Of a DNA stretch of 64,000 bases, positions 1 to 9,720 are shown piece after piece. This DNA is from Mycobacteroides saopaulense (GTDB taxonomy: Bacteria > Actinomycetota > Actinomycetes > Mycobacteriales > Mycobacteriaceae), in contig NZ_CP010271.1 in NCBI RefSeq assembly GCF_001456355.1, positions 1,488,001 through 1,552,000 of the forward strand, in the 5' to 3' direction. The notes beneath the pieces were generated by a model. That model worked only from the letters and a program-made list of their open reading frames with translations. It made no database searches and was not told the origin of the DNA. The position numbers and the translations under genes are program-made. The number at the start of each line of letters is the position of its first letter. Position 1 is the stretch's first letter.

Positions 1-570
1 GACATCGACGGGCTATATGACTCCGATCCCCGAAAGGGAAACGCGCGCTTCATCTCCGAAGTGAGCGGGCCCGAAGATCTGGCCGATGTGATCGCCGGAC
101 CGGGAGGTTCGCGTGGCACCGGGGGAATGGCCTCGAAGCTTTCGTCAGCGCTGTTGGCTGCCGATGCCGGCGTCCCCGTGCTGCTGGCCTCGGCGACCGA
201 AGCGGCCGCGGCACTGGGCGACGGCTCCTGCGGAACCGTTTTCGCCGCCCGCCCACAACGCATGTCGGCTCGCAAGTTCTGGGTGCGTTACGCCGCGGAG
301 GCCACCGGCTCGTTGACGCTGGATGCCGGTGCCGTACGTGCCGTGGTGGCATCGCGGCGTTCGTTGCTGCCCGCCGGGATCACCGAGGTATCCGGGCGCT
401 TCCACGGTGGCGATGTCGTCGAACTTCGCGACGCCGAGGGGACCATGGTGGGCCGCGGTGTGGTGGCCTATGACATAGCCGAATTGGCGACCATGCTGGG
501 GCGTTCGACCAATGAGCTGCCCGAGGACCTGCGGCGCCCGGCGGTTCATGCCGACGACCTGGTCACCTGA
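1..570 (+). CDS. proB: Glutamate 5-kinase, C-terminal part (5' end outside window)
   Basis: The reading frame is open from base 1 to a TGA at 568-570, giving the last 189 residues of an enzyme normally about 365 residues long. ProB phosphorylates glutamate as the first step of proline synthesis in the cytoplasm. The visible part starts in the end of the amino-acid-kinase fold ([10 protein letters not shown]) and contains the substrate-loop segment [13 protein letters not shown]. It then continues into a PUA domain over roughly the last 85 residues ([10 protein letters not shown] through VVAYDI). The partner gene proA lies 3.7 kb downstream, separated by four exported-protein genes and rbsK. 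Assignment is secure; only the start is missing. Confidence 0.95.
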   Translation, partial: DIDGLYDSDPRKGNARFISEVSGPEDLADVIAGPGGSRGTGGMASKLSSALLAADAGVPVLLASATEAAAALGDGSCGTVFAARPQRMSARKFWVRYAAEATGSLTLDAGAVRAVVASRRSLLPAGITEVSGRFHGGDVVELRDAEGTMVGRGVVAYDIAELATMLGRSTNELPEDLRRPAVHADDLVT

Positions 571-682
571 GCGCCTCCGCATTTGCTCCAAAGAGTGGCG
601 CGCCGCAACGGCGCCTGATACAACTTGTCAGCTGGTTCTCAGCTTGGGGATGTGCCCTGGGCGTCGTGTGGGGAGGGTTCGG

Positions 683-1324
683 ATGACAAGCCGGAAATTG
701 GGGTTCGTCAGCGCTTTCGTGAGCGCAGTGGCGCTGGTGGTGGGATTGTTCGGCTCGATGGCCGTGGCAGGTGCCTCGCCCGATACTGCCGAGACCCAGA
801 TCAGGAACCTCATCGCGGGTCAGCTTTCCGCACTCCAGGCGGTCGACGCCGTCGCTTACGGTGCGACCTACTGCGCCGAGCTCCGCGACAAGGTGGAATC
901 CGACCACGCCCAGATGTTCACCCCGCCGGATGTCACCCGCCTCGAGGGGGCCAACGCCAAGAAGCTGCGCGCCAAGGTCAAGGAGCTCTTCCCGGCGGCG
1001 TCGAGCAGTGCGGTCGAGGCGTTTGTGCAGGCGGTCGCCGACCAGGACCAGGGCGGGGTCGACGATGCCTGGCACCAGCTGTGGGCCAGTTCGTTTGCGA
1101 AGCTCTCATACCGGGTGAAGACTGTCGAGGTCACCGGGGACAACGCCGAGGCCACCGTTGCCGTTCGCGTCGGCAGTAAGAGCAGCAACCAGCGCTGGGA
1201 TCTGGTCCGTGAGGACGAAAGCTGGAAGGACTGCACCACACCGGCCACACAGGAGACCGCTGTCGGTTTGGTCGGCGGTCAAGGCCAGCAGGCGTTGCTG
1301 GACGCTCCGTTAACCGGCGAATAG
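683..1324 (+). CDS. Exported small two-cysteine protein, tandem paralog 1
   Basis: A protein of 213 residues with a classical signal peptide (charged start MTSRK, hydrophobic stretch, AGASP cleavage region near residue 31). The mature part has one Cys near the front (YCAELRD) and one near the end (WKDCTTP), so one disulfide is likely. The layout (helical N-half, strand-rich C-half, ending VREDESWKDC) resembles NTF2-like secreted proteins of mycobacteria; the fold is inferred. It is closely similar to the next gene (SALQAVDAV, FTPPDV and KKLRAK are shared). ATG at 683 was chosen over an upstream in-frame ATG at 512 because GGGAGGG lies 6-12 bases before it and a signal peptide follows directly. 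Function unknown. Confidence 0.85.
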   Translation: MTSRKLGFVSAFVSAVALVVGLFGSMAVAGASPDTAETQIRNLIAGQLSALQAVDAVAYGATYCAELRDKVESDHAQMFTPPDVTRLEGANAKKLRAKVKELFPAASSSAVEAFVQAVADQDQGGVDDAWHQLWASSFAKLSYRVKTVEVTGDNAEATVAVRVGSKSSNQRWDLVREDESWKDCTTPATQETAVGLVGGQGQQALLDAPLTGE

Positions 1325-1357
1325 GACCGAATAGCACCACAGAGGAAGGTGGCGGAC

Positions 1358-1975
1358 GTGACTATACGTATTTTCGCTTGGGTAGCAGGACTTTTCGTGA
1401 CCGTCGGGCTGCTCGCGCAGACCGCCGCCGCAGGTGCCGCCCCGGCCGATGACGCCGAGATCCGCGATGTCACCGCGGGCAGGCTTTCGGCACTACAGGC
1501 CGTCGACGCGGTCCAGTACGCATCCTTCTTCTGTGGCGATGTGCGGGATCAGATCGAATCGGATTGGGGGCAGTCGTTCACGCCGCCCGATGTGAGCCGC
1601 CTGCAGGGTGCGAACCCGAAGAAGCTGCGCGCGAAGCTTCGTGAGGTCTTCCCGCTCGCCACGGACGCCACCGTCGGGGAATTTGTGACCGCGGTGGAGA
1701 ACCAAGACCAGCAGCAGTTGTCGTCGGCGTGGCACCTTTTCTGGGTGGAGACCTTCGCGAATCTGACCTTCAAGGTCACCAAGGTGACGGTCAACGGCGA
1801 TGCGGCCAACGCCACCATCGCCTTCCGGAACACCCAGGGTCGCGGTAACGAGCCGCGGAAGTTCGTGCGCGAAGACGGAGCCTGGAAAGACTGCACGCCC
1901 GAGGCCACGCAGTCCGACACGGCGATCGGCCGCGATGAGCCCCTGCTGGAGAGCCTGGTCGGCGCCGAGGGCTGA
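1358..1975 (+). CDS. Exported small two-cysteine protein, tandem paralog 2
   Basis: A protein of 205 residues with a signal peptide ending near TAAAGAAPA. It is a tandem duplicate of the preceding gene: both share SALQAVDAV, FTPPDVSRL and GANPKKLRAK-type segments and the terminal motif VREDGAWKDC. The two conserved cysteines are in YASFFCGDVRD and WKDCTPE. The GTG at 1358 is preferred to the in-frame GTG at 1349 because AGGAAGG (1343-1349) would overlap the upstream one but sits 8 bases before 1358. It is 33 bases downstream of its paralog and probably co-transcribed. No function can be assigned; secretion is the only firm prediction. Confidence 0.85.
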   Translation: MTIRIFAWVAGLFVTVGLLAQTAAAGAAPADDAEIRDVTAGRLSALQAVDAVQYASFFCGDVRDQIESDWGQSFTPPDVSRLQGANPKKLRAKLREVFPLATDATVGEFVTAVENQDQQQLSSAWHLFWVETFANLTFKVTKVTVNGDAANATIAFRNTQGRGNEPRKFVREDGAWKDCTPEATQSDTAIGRDEPLLESLVGAEG

Positions 1976-2137
1976 CACGACAGAGCGTGCCCGCCGAGCA
2001 ACGTGCCGGGTGGCGTCGGTAAGCACGGTCTTCGGGCCGCGCTGCCTGGTAGGTTTGCTCGGTGAGGGTGGCACGAGCTGATCTGGACTGATAGAAATTA
2101 GCTCGGAGCCGAGTGGTCAATATGAGCGAGGGTTGTC

Positions 2138-2758
2138 ATGGTTTGCCGGAGATGGGCAGGAGCGTTGCTGCTGGGGGCGCTGCTGTTCAGTGGTGTGGGT
2201 TGTACGCAAACCGTTGAGGGCGACGGTCAGCCCAACGCCGAGGCGCTCGCGGCTGCGCGTGATGAAAACCAGATCAAGGCCCTGATCGAGCAGCAGAACA
2301 CCTACACCGCGAACTTCGATTTCACGAAGCTGGCCGAGACCAAGTGCGCCAAGTATCGGGACGCCACCGCGCAGAGCGGACCGCCGATTCCGCCGATGAG
2401 TGAGATCGCCCCGCCCGAGATCGCCACCGTGCCCGGCGCCGGTGACGCGCTGCGGGGATTGCTGGCCCAGAAGTTCCCGACAGTGCCGCAGGACGTCATC
2501 AACGCCGTGGTGGACAGCCTGGTGGCCCAGGACGAGCAGGCGTATCAGACTGCCATGCGCAATCTGCTGAAATCGCTCATCACCGTCAAGGTCACCGACA
2601 TCCAGAACATCGAGGTCAAGGGAGACCAGGCCACCGCGGACCTGACGATCACCACCACGTCGGGGAACAAGCCGCCGTCCCAGGAGAAGCAGACCATCAA
2701 GTACGTCAGGGAAGACGGAAAGTGGCTGGACTGCGCGCCGCCGACCGGCGGTGCCTGA
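2138..2758 (+). CDS. Putative lipoprotein of the same two-cysteine family
   Basis: A protein of 206 residues. The N-terminus MVCRRWAGALLLGALLF followed by SGVGC looks like a lipoprotein signal with C22 as lipidated residue, although the lipobox is not canonical. The mature part repeats the family pattern: first Cys in ETKCAKYRD and terminal VREDGKWLDCAPP. The segment between carries a helix pair and two strands similar in layout to the upstream paralogs, but sequence identity is low. A purine-rich RBS (GCGAGGG, 2126-2132) precedes the ATG. It is the third of four consecutive genes of this type, which suggests a locally expanded family of envelope proteins. Function unknown. Confidence 0.8.
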   Translation: MVCRRWAGALLLGALLFSGVGCTQTVEGDGQPNAEALAAARDENQIKALIEQQNTYTANFDFTKLAETKCAKYRDATAQSGPPIPPMSEIAPPEIATVPGAGDALRGLLAQKFPTVPQDVINAVVDSLVAQDEQAYQTAMRNLLKSLITVKVTDIQNIEVKGDQATADLTITTTSGNKPPSQEKQTIKYVREDGKWLDCAPPTGGA

Positions 2759-2828
2759 GCGAACCGTAACGGACGCGGCATCCTGCGGCGATAACGTCAT
2801 GAAGCACTGCCGACCAGGGGAGGGAACC

Positions 2829-3371
2829 GTGAAGCGAACGCTCGTCATCACCGCAGCGCTGGCCGCGCTGGCAACCCTCGGGGTGCCCGCGGTGCATGCC
2901 GCGCCAAACCGGGACGCGGTGACAGAGCACGTGCGGGCCTGGGAAAAGGCGTACAACGATGTCGACACCAACAAGATCGGCGACCTGACCTGCGATAAGT
3001 ACCGCGACCGCGAGCAGGCACAAAACGAGTCCCGGATCCCGACGTGGGACGACTTCGTCAAGCCCTCGGACTTGTACGCCAAGTTCCCCAAGCTCTCGCA
3101 GGGAACCCTCGACCAATTGCTCGACGCGGCCAAGCGCAAGGATGCCGCGGCATTTCGGGCAGCATCGGTCCAGGTGGTGCGCGAGAACGCGCATCTGACG
3201 GTGACCAATATCGACAAGATCAACGTCATCGAGGCCAAGAATGCGACGGTGACGGTGACGACGTCGTCGGTGTGGGGCAACGACTCGCCCAAGACCACCA
3301 CGGCGGACTGGTATCTGACCTACGAGCGCGACGCTTGGCGTTACTGCAACCCGGTACTGACCGTCCGCTAG
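2829..3371 (+). CDS. Exported small two-cysteine protein, paralog 4
   Basis: A protein of 180 residues beginning MKRTLVITAALAALATL (GTG start) with a signal peptide ending in VHAAP. The first cysteine is in GDLTCDKYRDRE and the second in DAWRYCNPV near the C-terminus, the pattern seen in the three preceding genes. The GTG at 2829 follows a GGGGAGGGAA ribosome-binding site; an in-frame ATG at 2751 would overlap the previous gene and put a non-signal extension in front, so it was not used. It ends 2 bases before the convergent rbsK. No enzymatic motif is visible; an NTF2-like binding fold is inferred. Confidence 0.82.
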   Translation: MKRTLVITAALAALATLGVPAVHAAPNRDAVTEHVRAWEKAYNDVDTNKIGDLTCDKYRDREQAQNESRIPTWDDFVKPSDLYAKFPKLSQGTLDQLLDAAKRKDAAAFRAASVQVVRENAHLTVTNIDKINVIEAKNATVTVTTSSVWGNDSPKTTTADWYLTYERDAWRYCNPVLTVR

Positions 3372-3373
3372 GT

Positions 3374-4240
3374 TCAGGCCCCCTTGAGCGACAGCTCGAT
3401 CCTGGCTGCTGACGGGGCGCAGTTTCCGGCCCCTGATCGTAGGGTGGCGAGCGCGCCGGCCACATTCGCCCGTCGCAGGGCTGTTTGAGCTCCCTGCGGC
3501 CACCATGCCGCCAGCACGCCGGCGAAGACGTCACCGGCTCCGGTGGTGTCGAGCGGTCGCACCGGATACGACGGCACCGTGATCTCACCCTGGGGGCTGC
3601 GGTAACGCGATCCTTCCTCGCCCAGCGTGGTGACCAGGTGCCGCGACGGGTACAGCCAGGATCGGGCTTCGGTCTCGTTGACCACCACCACGCTCGCGCG
3701 AAAGGCCAGCTCTGCCAGGTCAGGTGAACGTACGGGTACCGGGGAAGCGTTGAGCACGAACTGTTTTCCGGCTTCTGCGGCCCAACGGGCCGCGGTCAGC
3801 GCGACCTGAATCGGGATTTCCAGCTGGCACAGTAGGACATCGTGCGAGCAGATGATGTCCTTGTGCACCTTCTCGTCCAGGGTGAAGGCGCTGTTGGCTC
3901 CCGGTGCCACCACGATGCAGTTCTCGCCGGAATCCTCCACGGTGATGGTGGCCATTCCACTGGGCCCATCGACCTCGACGAGCCCGTCGAGACCAATATT
4001 GTTGTCCGCCAAGTGAGATCGCAGCATGGGTGCAGCCCCGTCGGAACCCACCGCGCCGATGAACTGTACCGAGGCGCCCGCACGTGCCGCGGCGACAGCC
4101 TGATTCGCCCCTTTGCCGCCGGGAGCGGGCAGGGCCGACGTCGCCAGGACTGTCGCGCCGGGGGCGGGCAGCTCCTCTACCCGCAACGTCAGATCCATGT
4201 TGACGCTGCCGAGGACACATACCGTGGCTAACTCGGTCAC
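3374..4240 (-). CDS. rbsK: Ribokinase (PfkB family)
   Basis: A 288-residue cytoplasmic sugar kinase that phosphorylates ribose to ribose 5-phosphate, drawing free ribose into the pentose phosphate pathway. The N-terminal GSVNMDLT, the first PfkB signature around PGGKGANQAVAAARAG, and the C-terminal anion-hole/catalytic motif DTTGAGD are all present at normal positions. Length fits the family (about 300). It is transcribed away from proA and convergent with the exported-protein gene ending at 3371. No ribose transporter is next to it. The GTG start at 4240 lies 6 bases after a TAGCCT hexamer, so the message is probably leaderless. PfkB specificity cannot be proven by motif alone, but the similarity is to ribokinases. 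Confidence 0.9.
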   Translation of the reverse strand: MTELATVCVLGSVNMDLTLRVEELPAPGATVLATSALPAPGGKGANQAVAAARAGASVQFIGAVGSDGAAPMLRSHLADNNIGLDGLVEVDGPSGMATITVEDSGENCIVVAPGANSAFTLDEKVHKDIICSHDVLLCQLEIPIQVALTAARWAAEAGKQFVLNASPVPVRSPDLAELAFRASVVVVNETEARSWLYPSRHLVTTLGEEGSRYRSPQGEITVPSYPVRPLDTTGAGDVFAGVLAAWWPQGAQTALRRANVAGALATLRSGAGNCAPSAARIELSLKGA

Positions 4241-4246
4241 CCGCCT

Positions 4247-4290
4247 AGGCTAGTCCTGGCGCAGCTACATTTCGGGCACCCGGATACCCT
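4247..4290. promoter_or_regulatory. Divergent leaderless promoters for rbsK and proA
   Basis: In the 56-base gap between the divergent genes, TAGCCT (minus strand, 4252-4247) lies 6 bases before the rbsK GTG, and TACCCT (plus strand, 4285-4290) lies 6 bases before the proA ATG. Both fit the mycobacterial -10 consensus TAnnnT at the distance expected when transcription starts at the start codon. No clear -35 boxes. Inference from spacing only. Confidence 0.5.
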
Positions 4291-4296
4291 GACACG

Positions 4297-5640
4297 ATGA
4301 GCGTTTCAACCAACGAGTTGGCTCACGGTTCTGGCCGCCCCCCGGCCAGCTCGTCCGACGCCGCTGAGGACCTGCGCGCAGGTGTTCATGATGCCGCTCG
4401 TCGGGCGCGTGTCGCGGCCCGTGACCTGGCCCGGCTGACCGCTGACGCCAAGAACGCCGCGCTCCATGCTGCGGCCGACGCCGTCGTCGCGGCCACCGAT
4501 TCGATCATCGCCGCCAATGCCGATGACCTGCAGCGAGCCCGTGGTGCCGGTATCGGTGAGGCCATGCTCGATCGGCTGGCCCTCGATGCGCGCAGGGTCG
4601 CCGGCATTGCCGACGGCCTACGCCAGGTCGCGAGTCTGCCGGACCCGGTCGGCGAGGTGCTGCGCGGCTCCACTCGGCCCAACGGACTGCGATTGCGCCA
4701 GATCAGGGTGCCGCTCGGGGTTGTCGGCATGGTGTACGAGGGACGGCCCAACGTCACGGTCGACGCGTTCGGGTTGACCCTCAAGTCGGGCAACGCGGTG
4801 CTGCTGCGCGGCAGTTCGTCGGCCGCAACCTCCAACGCCGAACTCGTGCGGGTGCTGCGTGCGTCGCTGGTCGCCAGTGGCCTGCCTGCCGACACCGTCC
4901 AGCTGCTCGACAGCAGGGACCGGGTGACGGTGACGCATCTGATCCAGGCGCGCGGCTTGGTCGACGTGGTGATCCCTCGCGGCGGGGCGGGACTCATCGA
5001 TGCCGTGGTGCGCGACGCGCAGGTACCCACGATAGAAACCGGAGTCGGCAACTGCCACGTGTATGTGCATGCCGACGCGGACCTCGATCTTGCCGAGCGA
5101 ATCCTGTTGAACTCCAAGACCCGTCGGCCCAGCGTGTGCAATGCCGCCGAAACCCTGTTGATCGACCAGGCCATTGCGGAGGCGGCGGTGCCGCGTCTTG
5201 TCGGTGCGCTGCAGGCCGCCGGGGTCACGGTGCACGGCGATGAGCAGCTGGCGCGGAGAGCATCGGATGCGGGTCTGTCGGCGGTCATTCCGGTGACGCA
5301 GGAGGACTTCGACACCGAGTATCTGTCCCTGGATATCGCGGCAGCCGTCGTGGACGATCTCGATGCCGCCATCGGTCATATCGATCGACACTCCAGCGGG
5401 CACACCGACGCCATCGTCACCGCGAATCTCGGCGCGGCCCAGGAGTTCACCGACCGGGTAGACAGTGCCGCGGTGATGGTCAACGCCTCCACCGCGTTCA
5501 CCGACGGCGAGCAGTTCGGATTCGGTGCCGAGATCGGCATCTCCACCCAGAAACTGCACGCCCGTGGCCCCATGGGGCTGCCCGAACTGACCACCACCAA
5601 GTGGATCGTCCTCGGCGACGGTCAGATCCGTCCCGCCTAA
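4297..5640 (+). CDS. proA: Gamma-glutamyl phosphate reductase
   Basis: A protein of 447 residues; family members are about 415-430, the excess being an N-terminal extension ([17 protein letters not shown]). ProA reduces glutamyl 5-phosphate to glutamate semialdehyde with NADPH, the second step of proline synthesis after ProB. The aldehyde-dehydrogenase fold is evident: cofactor region ([20 protein letters not shown]), the [12 protein letters not shown] segment, and the catalytic cysteine in [13 protein letters not shown]. It is 3.7 kb from proB rather than directly adjacent, as in other mycobacteria. The gene downstream (moxR-like) starts 13 bases after the stop and is likely co-transcribed. 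Confidence 0.96.
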   Translation: MSVSTNELAHGSGRPPASSSDAAEDLRAGVHDAARRARVAARDLARLTADAKNAALHAAADAVVAATDSIIAANADDLQRARGAGIGEAMLDRLALDARRVAGIADGLRQVASLPDPVGEVLRGSTRPNGLRLRQIRVPLGVVGMVYEGRPNVTVDAFGLTLKSGNAVLLRGSSSAATSNAELVRVLRASLVASGLPADTVQLLDSRDRVTVTHLIQARGLVDVVIPRGGAGLIDAVVRDAQVPTIETGVGNCHVYVHADADLDLAERILLNSKTRRPSVCNAAETLLIDQAIAEAAVPRLVGALQAAGVTVHGDEQLARRASDAGLSAVIPVTQEDFDTEYLSLDIAAAVVDDLDAAIGHIDRHSSGHTDAIVTANLGAAQEFTDRVDSAAVMVNASTAFTDGEQFGFGAEIGISTQKLHARGPMGLPELTTTKWIVLGDGQIRPA

Positions 5641-5653
5641 CACCTGGAGTACC

Positions 5654-6568
5654 GTGTCTGACCCTCTTCGCCCGAGTGGCTCATCGCAGTCCCGAACCCA
5701 GACCGCGCCGCTGTTCACGAGCATCGACGACGTCACCACACGGTTGGCCGAAACCGGATACCTGGCCGACACCGCCACGGCGACAGCGGTATTCCTGGCC
5801 GACAGACTGGGCAAGCCGCTTCTGGTGGAGGGCCCCGCGGGTGTGGGCAAAACCGAATTGGCCAGGGCGGTGGCGCAAACCACCGGCTCGGGTCTGGTGC
5901 GCCTGCAGTGCTACGAGGGCGTCGACGAGGCGCGGGCCCTGTACGAGTGGAACCACGCCAAGCAGATCCTGCGCATCCAGGCCGGTTCCGACAAGGACGC
6001 AGACTGGGATGAGACCAAGACCGACGTCTTCGCCGAGGAGTTCCTGCTGTCCCGGCCGCTGCTGACGGCGATCCGTCGCGAGGACCCGACGGTGCTGCTG
6101 GTCGACGAGACCGACAAGGCGGACATCGAAATCGAGGGCCTGCTCCTGGAGGTACTCAGTGACTTCGCGGTCACCATCCCCGAGTTGGGCACCATCGCCG
6201 CCAGCCGCAAGCCCTTCGTCCTGCTGACGTCCAACGCCACCCGCGAGCTGTCGGAGGCGCTCAAGCGTCGCTGCCTGTTCCTGCACATCGACTTCCCGGA
6301 CGCCGAGCTGGAGCGGCGCATCCTGCTCAAGCGGGTCCCCGAGCTGCCGGCGTCGCTGGCCGAAGAGTTGGTGCGCATCATCGGCGTGCTGCGCAACATG
6401 CAGCTGAAGAAGGTGCCCTCGGTGGCCGAGACCATCGACTGGGGGCGCACCATCTTGGCCCTCGGACTGGACACCCTCGACGACGCCGTCATCGCGTCGA
6501 CGCTCGGAGTGATTCTCAAACACCACTCCGATCAGCAGCGGGCCGCGGGAGAGCTGAGGCTGAACTAA
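5654..6568 (+). CDS. MoxR-type AAA+ ATPase
   Basis: A protein of 304 residues with Walker A GPAGVGKT (residues 60-67), Walker B VLLVDETDKAD (about 147-157), and the later RRCLFLHIDFPD segment typical of MoxR-family AAA+ ATPases. These ATPases usually work with a von Willebrand A domain partner as a chaperone or metal-insertion pair, and the next gene is exactly such a VWA protein, overlapping by 1 base. The order proA-moxR-VWA matches M. tuberculosis Rv2427c-Rv2425c as I recall it. The GTG start at 5654 has GGAG (5646-5649) upstream. The substrate of the pair is unknown. Confidence 0.9.
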   Translation: MSDPLRPSGSSQSRTQTAPLFTSIDDVTTRLAETGYLADTATATAVFLADRLGKPLLVEGPAGVGKTELARAVAQTTGSGLVRLQCYEGVDEARALYEWNHAKQILRIQAGSDKDADWDETKTDVFAEEFLLSRPLLTAIRREDPTVLLVDETDKADIEIEGLLLEVLSDFAVTIPELGTIAASRKPFVLLTSNATRELSEALKRRCLFLHIDFPDAELERRILLKRVPELPASLAEELVRIIGVLRNMQLKKVPSVAETIDWGRTILALGLDTLDDAVIASTLGVILKHHSDQQRAAGELRLN

Positions 6569-7992
6569 TGCCCGCGCGTAAGCCCCCCAAGGCGGTGCTG
6601 CCCCTGGCACCGCACGGGCTGCCGGGTCATCTGGTGGGCTTCGTGGAAGCGCTACGCGAGCAAGGCATCTCGGTGGGCCCGTCGGAGACGGTGGACGCGG
6701 GCCGGGTGATGACGGTGCTGGGGTTGCAGAATCGCACCGAACTCCGAGAGGGGCTGGCCTGCGCGGTGTTGCGCCGCGCCGATCATCGGCCGACCTTCGA
6801 CGTGCTCTTCGACCTGTGGTTCCCGCCCGCGCTCGGCGCGCGCTTCGTCGAGGTGGACAGCGATTCAGGGGAGGGGCCGCTCGACATAGACGACATCGAG
6901 CAGGTGCGTGATGAGCTGGCAGACCTGCTGGCCTCCGATGCCGGCGATCTGCCGCTGAACTCGTTGATCGCCCAGATCGTGGAGGCCTACGGAAAGTACA
7001 ACTCCACCCGGGGAACCTCGTATTCGGCGTACCAGGCGATGAAATCGCTGTCCCTGGACCAGATCGAGGCCAAGCTGCTCGCGGGTCTGCTGGGCGGCGG
7101 GGACGATGCCTCGCCCACGGATCAAGCCGTGGCAAAGGCGATCGCCAAGCAACGAATTTCAAAAGTGCGCAGCCTTGTCGAGGCGGAGACCAAGCGCCGC
7201 ACCGCCGAGCAGTTGGGGCGTGAGCGCGTGACCGCCTACGGGGTGCCGCAACTGGCCGAGAACGTCGAGTTCCTGCGAGCCTCGGGGGAGCAACTGCGCA
7301 ACATGCGCCGGGTGGTGCAGCCCCTGGCGCGAATGCTGGCCAGCCGGCTGGCGGCCCGGCGCCGGCGTGCGCACACCGGTCAGATCGACTTGCGGCGCAC
7401 CCTGCGTAAGTCCATGTCGACCGGCGGCGTGCCGATCGACGTCGTGCAGCGCAAGCCTCGCCCGGCCCGCCCCGAGCTGGTGGTGCTCTGCGATGTGTCT
7501 GGATCTGTCGCGGGGTTCTCGCATTTCACCCTGCTGCTGGTGGACGCGTTGCGTCAGCAGTTCTCGCGGGTTCGCGTCTTCGCCTTCATCGACACCACCG
7601 ACGAGGTGACCCACCTGTTCACTCCGAACACCGACCTGGCCGAAGCCATTGTGCGGATCACTCGGGAGGCGCAGGTCTTCACCGGCGATGGGCACAGCGA
7701 TTACGGGCACGCCTTCAAGACGTTCGTCGAGAAGTTTCCGACAGCGTTGTCCCCGCGCAGCGCGCTGCTCATCCTGGGTGACGGGCGTACCAACTATCGC
7801 AATCCCGCCGTCGAGGTGCTGTCCTCGATGGTCTCTTCGAGTCGTCATGCGCATTGGCTCAACCCCGAGCCCAAGAACCACTGGGGAACCGGTGATTCGG
7901 CGGCAAAACGCTACGAAGACGCCATCACCATGCACGAATGCCGATCGGCCAAGCAGTTGGCCGCGGTGATCGACAACCTGCTGCCCGTCTAG
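6568..7992 (+). CDS. VWA-domain protein, partner of the MoxR ATPase (CoxE-like)
   Basis: A protein of 474 residues. The N-terminal two thirds are helical and charged. The C-terminal part from about residue 300 is a VWA domain with a MIDAS motif ([11 protein letters not shown], residues about 308-318), a second element [11 protein letters not shown], and DGRTNYRNP. This is the CoxE/YeaA-type organisation, in which a VWA protein delivers substrates to a MoxR ATPase. The start codon overlaps the stop of the ATPase gene (TAATG), so the two are translationally coupled. Cytoplasmic; no signal peptide. Its client protein is not evident from the neighbourhood. Confidence 0.87.
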   Translation: MPARKPPKAVLPLAPHGLPGHLVGFVEALREQGISVGPSETVDAGRVMTVLGLQNRTELREGLACAVLRRADHRPTFDVLFDLWFPPALGARFVEVDSDSGEGPLDIDDIEQVRDELADLLASDAGDLPLNSLIAQIVEAYGKYNSTRGTSYSAYQAMKSLSLDQIEAKLLAGLLGGGDDASPTDQAVAKAIAKQRISKVRSLVEAETKRRTAEQLGRERVTAYGVPQLAENVEFLRASGEQLRNMRRVVQPLARMLASRLAARRRRAHTGQIDLRRTLRKSMSTGGVPIDVVQRKPRPARPELVVLCDVSGSVAGFSHFTLLLVDALRQQFSRVRVFAFIDTTDEVTHLFTPNTDLAEAIVRITREAQVFTGDGHSDYGHAFKTFVEKFPTALSPRSALLILGDGRTNYRNPAVEVLSSMVSSSRHAHWLNPEPKNHWGTGDSAAKRYEDAITMHECRSAKQLAAVIDNLLPV

Positions 7993-8024
7993 CGCGGTCC
8001 ATCACTCCAGTAAGCTGGCAATTC

Positions 8025-8648
8025 GTGCAATCTGACCGACGGCGACTTGGGGTTATGGGCGGGACATTCGACCCGATCCACAACGGTCACCTCGTGGCCG
8101 CCAGTGAGGTCGCGGACCGCTTCGAGCTCGACCAGGTCATCTTTGTGCCGACCGGTCAGCCGTGGCAAAAGCAGGGGCGCAAGGTGAGCCCCGCCGAGCA
8201 CCGGTACTTGATGACCGTCATCGCCACCGCATCGAATCCGCGGTTCACCGTCAGCCGGGCCGATATCGACCGTGGTGGTGCCACCTACACCGTCGACACC
8301 CTCACCGATCTACGCGACGCACATCCCGACGCGGACCTGTACTTCATCACCGGCGCGGACGCGCTGGCATCCATCCTGTCGTGGGAGAACTGGGAGCAGC
8401 TGTTCACCTTGGCCAAGTTCATAGGGGTCAGCCGGCCCGGATACGAACTGAGTTCCGATCACATCGCCCATGCCGAGCTGCCGCCCGACGGCCTGTCGCT
8501 CGTCGAGGTGCCCGCGCTCGCCATCTCGTCGACCGACTGCCGGATTCGAGCGGGGCAGGAGCGACCAATCTGGTACCTGGTGCCCGACGGCGTCGTGCAG
8601 TACGTCGCCAAACACCGTCTTTACGAGAACCGAGGGGATGCCGCATGA
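8025..8648 (+). CDS. nadD: Nicotinate-nucleotide adenylyltransferase
   Basis: A protein of 207 residues that adenylates nicotinate mononucleotide to deamido-NAD in NAD synthesis. It has the nucleotidyltransferase motif [11 protein letters not shown] near the N-terminus and ISSTDCRIR (the SSTxxR motif) near the C-terminus. It closely resembles mycobacterial NadD ([25 protein letters not shown]). The GTG at 8025 was chosen because it leaves a short [10 protein letters not shown] lead; the ATG further upstream (7938) lies inside the VWA gene. TAAGCT at 8011-8016 stands 8 bases before this GTG, so a leaderless transcript is possible. The stop overlaps the rsfS start by 4 bases. Confidence 0.94.
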   Translation: MQSDRRRLGVMGGTFDPIHNGHLVAASEVADRFELDQVIFVPTGQPWQKQGRKVSPAEHRYLMTVIATASNPRFTVSRADIDRGGATYTVDTLTDLRDAHPDADLYFITGADALASILSWENWEQLFTLAKFIGVSRPGYELSSDHIAHAELPPDGLSLVEVPALAISSTDCRIRAGQERPIWYLVPDGVVQYVAKHRLYENRGDAA

Positions 8649-9058
8649 CCGCCGCCACAGAAGCCGTCGAGCTGGCGACGCTGGCCGCACAGGCCGCCGC
8701 GTCCAAGCTCGCCGCCGACGTTGTCGTCATCGACGTATCCGAGCAACTGGTCATCACCGACTGCTTCGTCATCGCGTCCGCATCCAACGAACGTCAGGTG
8801 AACGCGATCGTCGACCAGGTCGAGGAGGTGTTGCGGCGGGGCGGCCACAAGCCGGTGCGTCGTGAGGGCGGCCGTGAGGGTCGGTGGACGCTGCTGGACT
8901 ATGTCGACGTGGTGGTGCACGTCCAGCATGAGGACGAACGGAACTACTATGCACTGGAACGGCTTTGGCGTGACTGCCCGACCATCCCGGTGGATCTGGA
9001 CGCCTTGCCGGCCGAGTACGCCACCGATGCCCCGGCCGATACGGAGGAAGACGCATGA
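8645..9058 (+). CDS. rsfS: Ribosomal silencing factor
   Basis: A protein of 137 residues of the RsfS/YbeB/Iojap family, which binds ribosomal protein uL14 and blocks subunit joining when nutrients are short. Diagnostic segments are [35 protein letters not shown] and [11 protein letters not shown]. An acidic tail (APADTEEDA) follows the domain. It overlaps nadD by ATGA upstream and gpgP by ATGA downstream; the nadD-rsfS-gpgP order is conserved in mycobacteria, so these are translated as one coupled unit. The ATG at 8645 is the only start compatible with the domain boundary. Confidence 0.95.
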   Translation: MTAATEAVELATLAAQAAASKLAADVVVIDVSEQLVITDCFVIASASNERQVNAIVDQVEEVLRRGGHKPVRREGGREGRWTLLDYVDVVVHVQHEDERNYYALERLWRDCPTIPVDLDALPAEYATDAPADTEEDA

Positions 9059-9720
9059 TCCGCCGGTTGGTGCTGCTGCGGCATGGGCAGACGACCTTCA
9101 ACGCCGACAGCCGCATGCAGGGGCAGCTCGACACCGGATTGTCGGATCTGGGCCGGGCGCAGGCTGTGGCCGCCGCCGAGGTGCTGGCCAAACGGTTACC
9201 GCTGGCCATCGTGTCCTCGGATCTGCAGCGTGCGTACGACACCGCGACGGCACTGGCCGACCGCTGTCACGTGGAGGTATCCGTCGACGAACGGCTACGG
9301 GAAACGCATCTGGGTGATTGGCAGGGTTTGACGCATCACGAGGTCGACGCCATTGCCCCCGGCGCCCGGGCCGCGTGGCGTGACGATGCGACCCTGGCGC
9401 CACACGGGGGCGAGAGCCGCATCGACGTGGCCAACCGCAGTGTGCCCCTTGTTGCCGAACTCGTTGAAGCGGTGAAGGATTGGGGAACCGATGAGCGCGA
9501 CCATCCGGTGGTGCTGGTCGCGCACGGAGGCCTGATCGCCGCGCTCACCGCCGCACTGCTGCGGTTGGACGTGAGCAACTGGCCGGTGCTCGGTGGAATG
9601 GGCAATGCGAGCTGGGTTCAGCTGGGTGGTCACTCGGCCGACGGGGCGGGCTTCGAGGACATTCGCTGGCGCCTGGATGTGTGGAACGCCTCGGCGCAGG
9701 TGACCAATGACGTCCTCTGA
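9055..9720 (+). CDS. gpgP: Glucosyl-3-phosphoglycerate phosphatase (histidine phosphatase family)
   Basis: A protein of 221 residues. The RHGQT motif at residues 9-13 carries the catalytic phospho-histidine, and [10 protein letters not shown] supplies the second catalytic histidine. The sequence matches mycobacterial GpgP (Rv2419c) closely, including [14 protein letters not shown] and [13 protein letters not shown]. GpgP removes the phosphate from glucosyl-3-phosphoglycerate in the path to methylglucose lipopolysaccharides, polymers that regulate fatty-acid synthesis. The next gene encodes the octanoyltransferase of the same pathway and overlaps it by 14 bases, which supports the assignment over a generic phosphoglycerate mutase. 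Confidence 0.9.
   Translation: MIRRLVLLRHGQTTFNADSRMQGQLDTGLSDLGRAQAVAAAEVLAKRLPLAIVSSDLQRAYDTATALADRCHVEVSVDERLRETHLGDWQGLTHHEVDAIAPGARAAWRDDATLAPHGGESRIDVANRSVPLVAELVEAVKDWGTDERDHPVVLVAHGGLIAALTAALLRLDVSNWPVLGGMGNASWVQLGGHSADGAGFEDIRWRLDVWNASAQVTNDVL

Noticed and set aside
597..615. GGCGC/GCGCC hairpin after proB as a terminator
   Set aside because: No U-run follows and the stem can form in several ways; too weak to list.
1349..1357. GTG at 1349 as start of the second exported protein
   Set aside because: It overlaps the Shine-Dalgarno sequence that serves the GTG at 1358.
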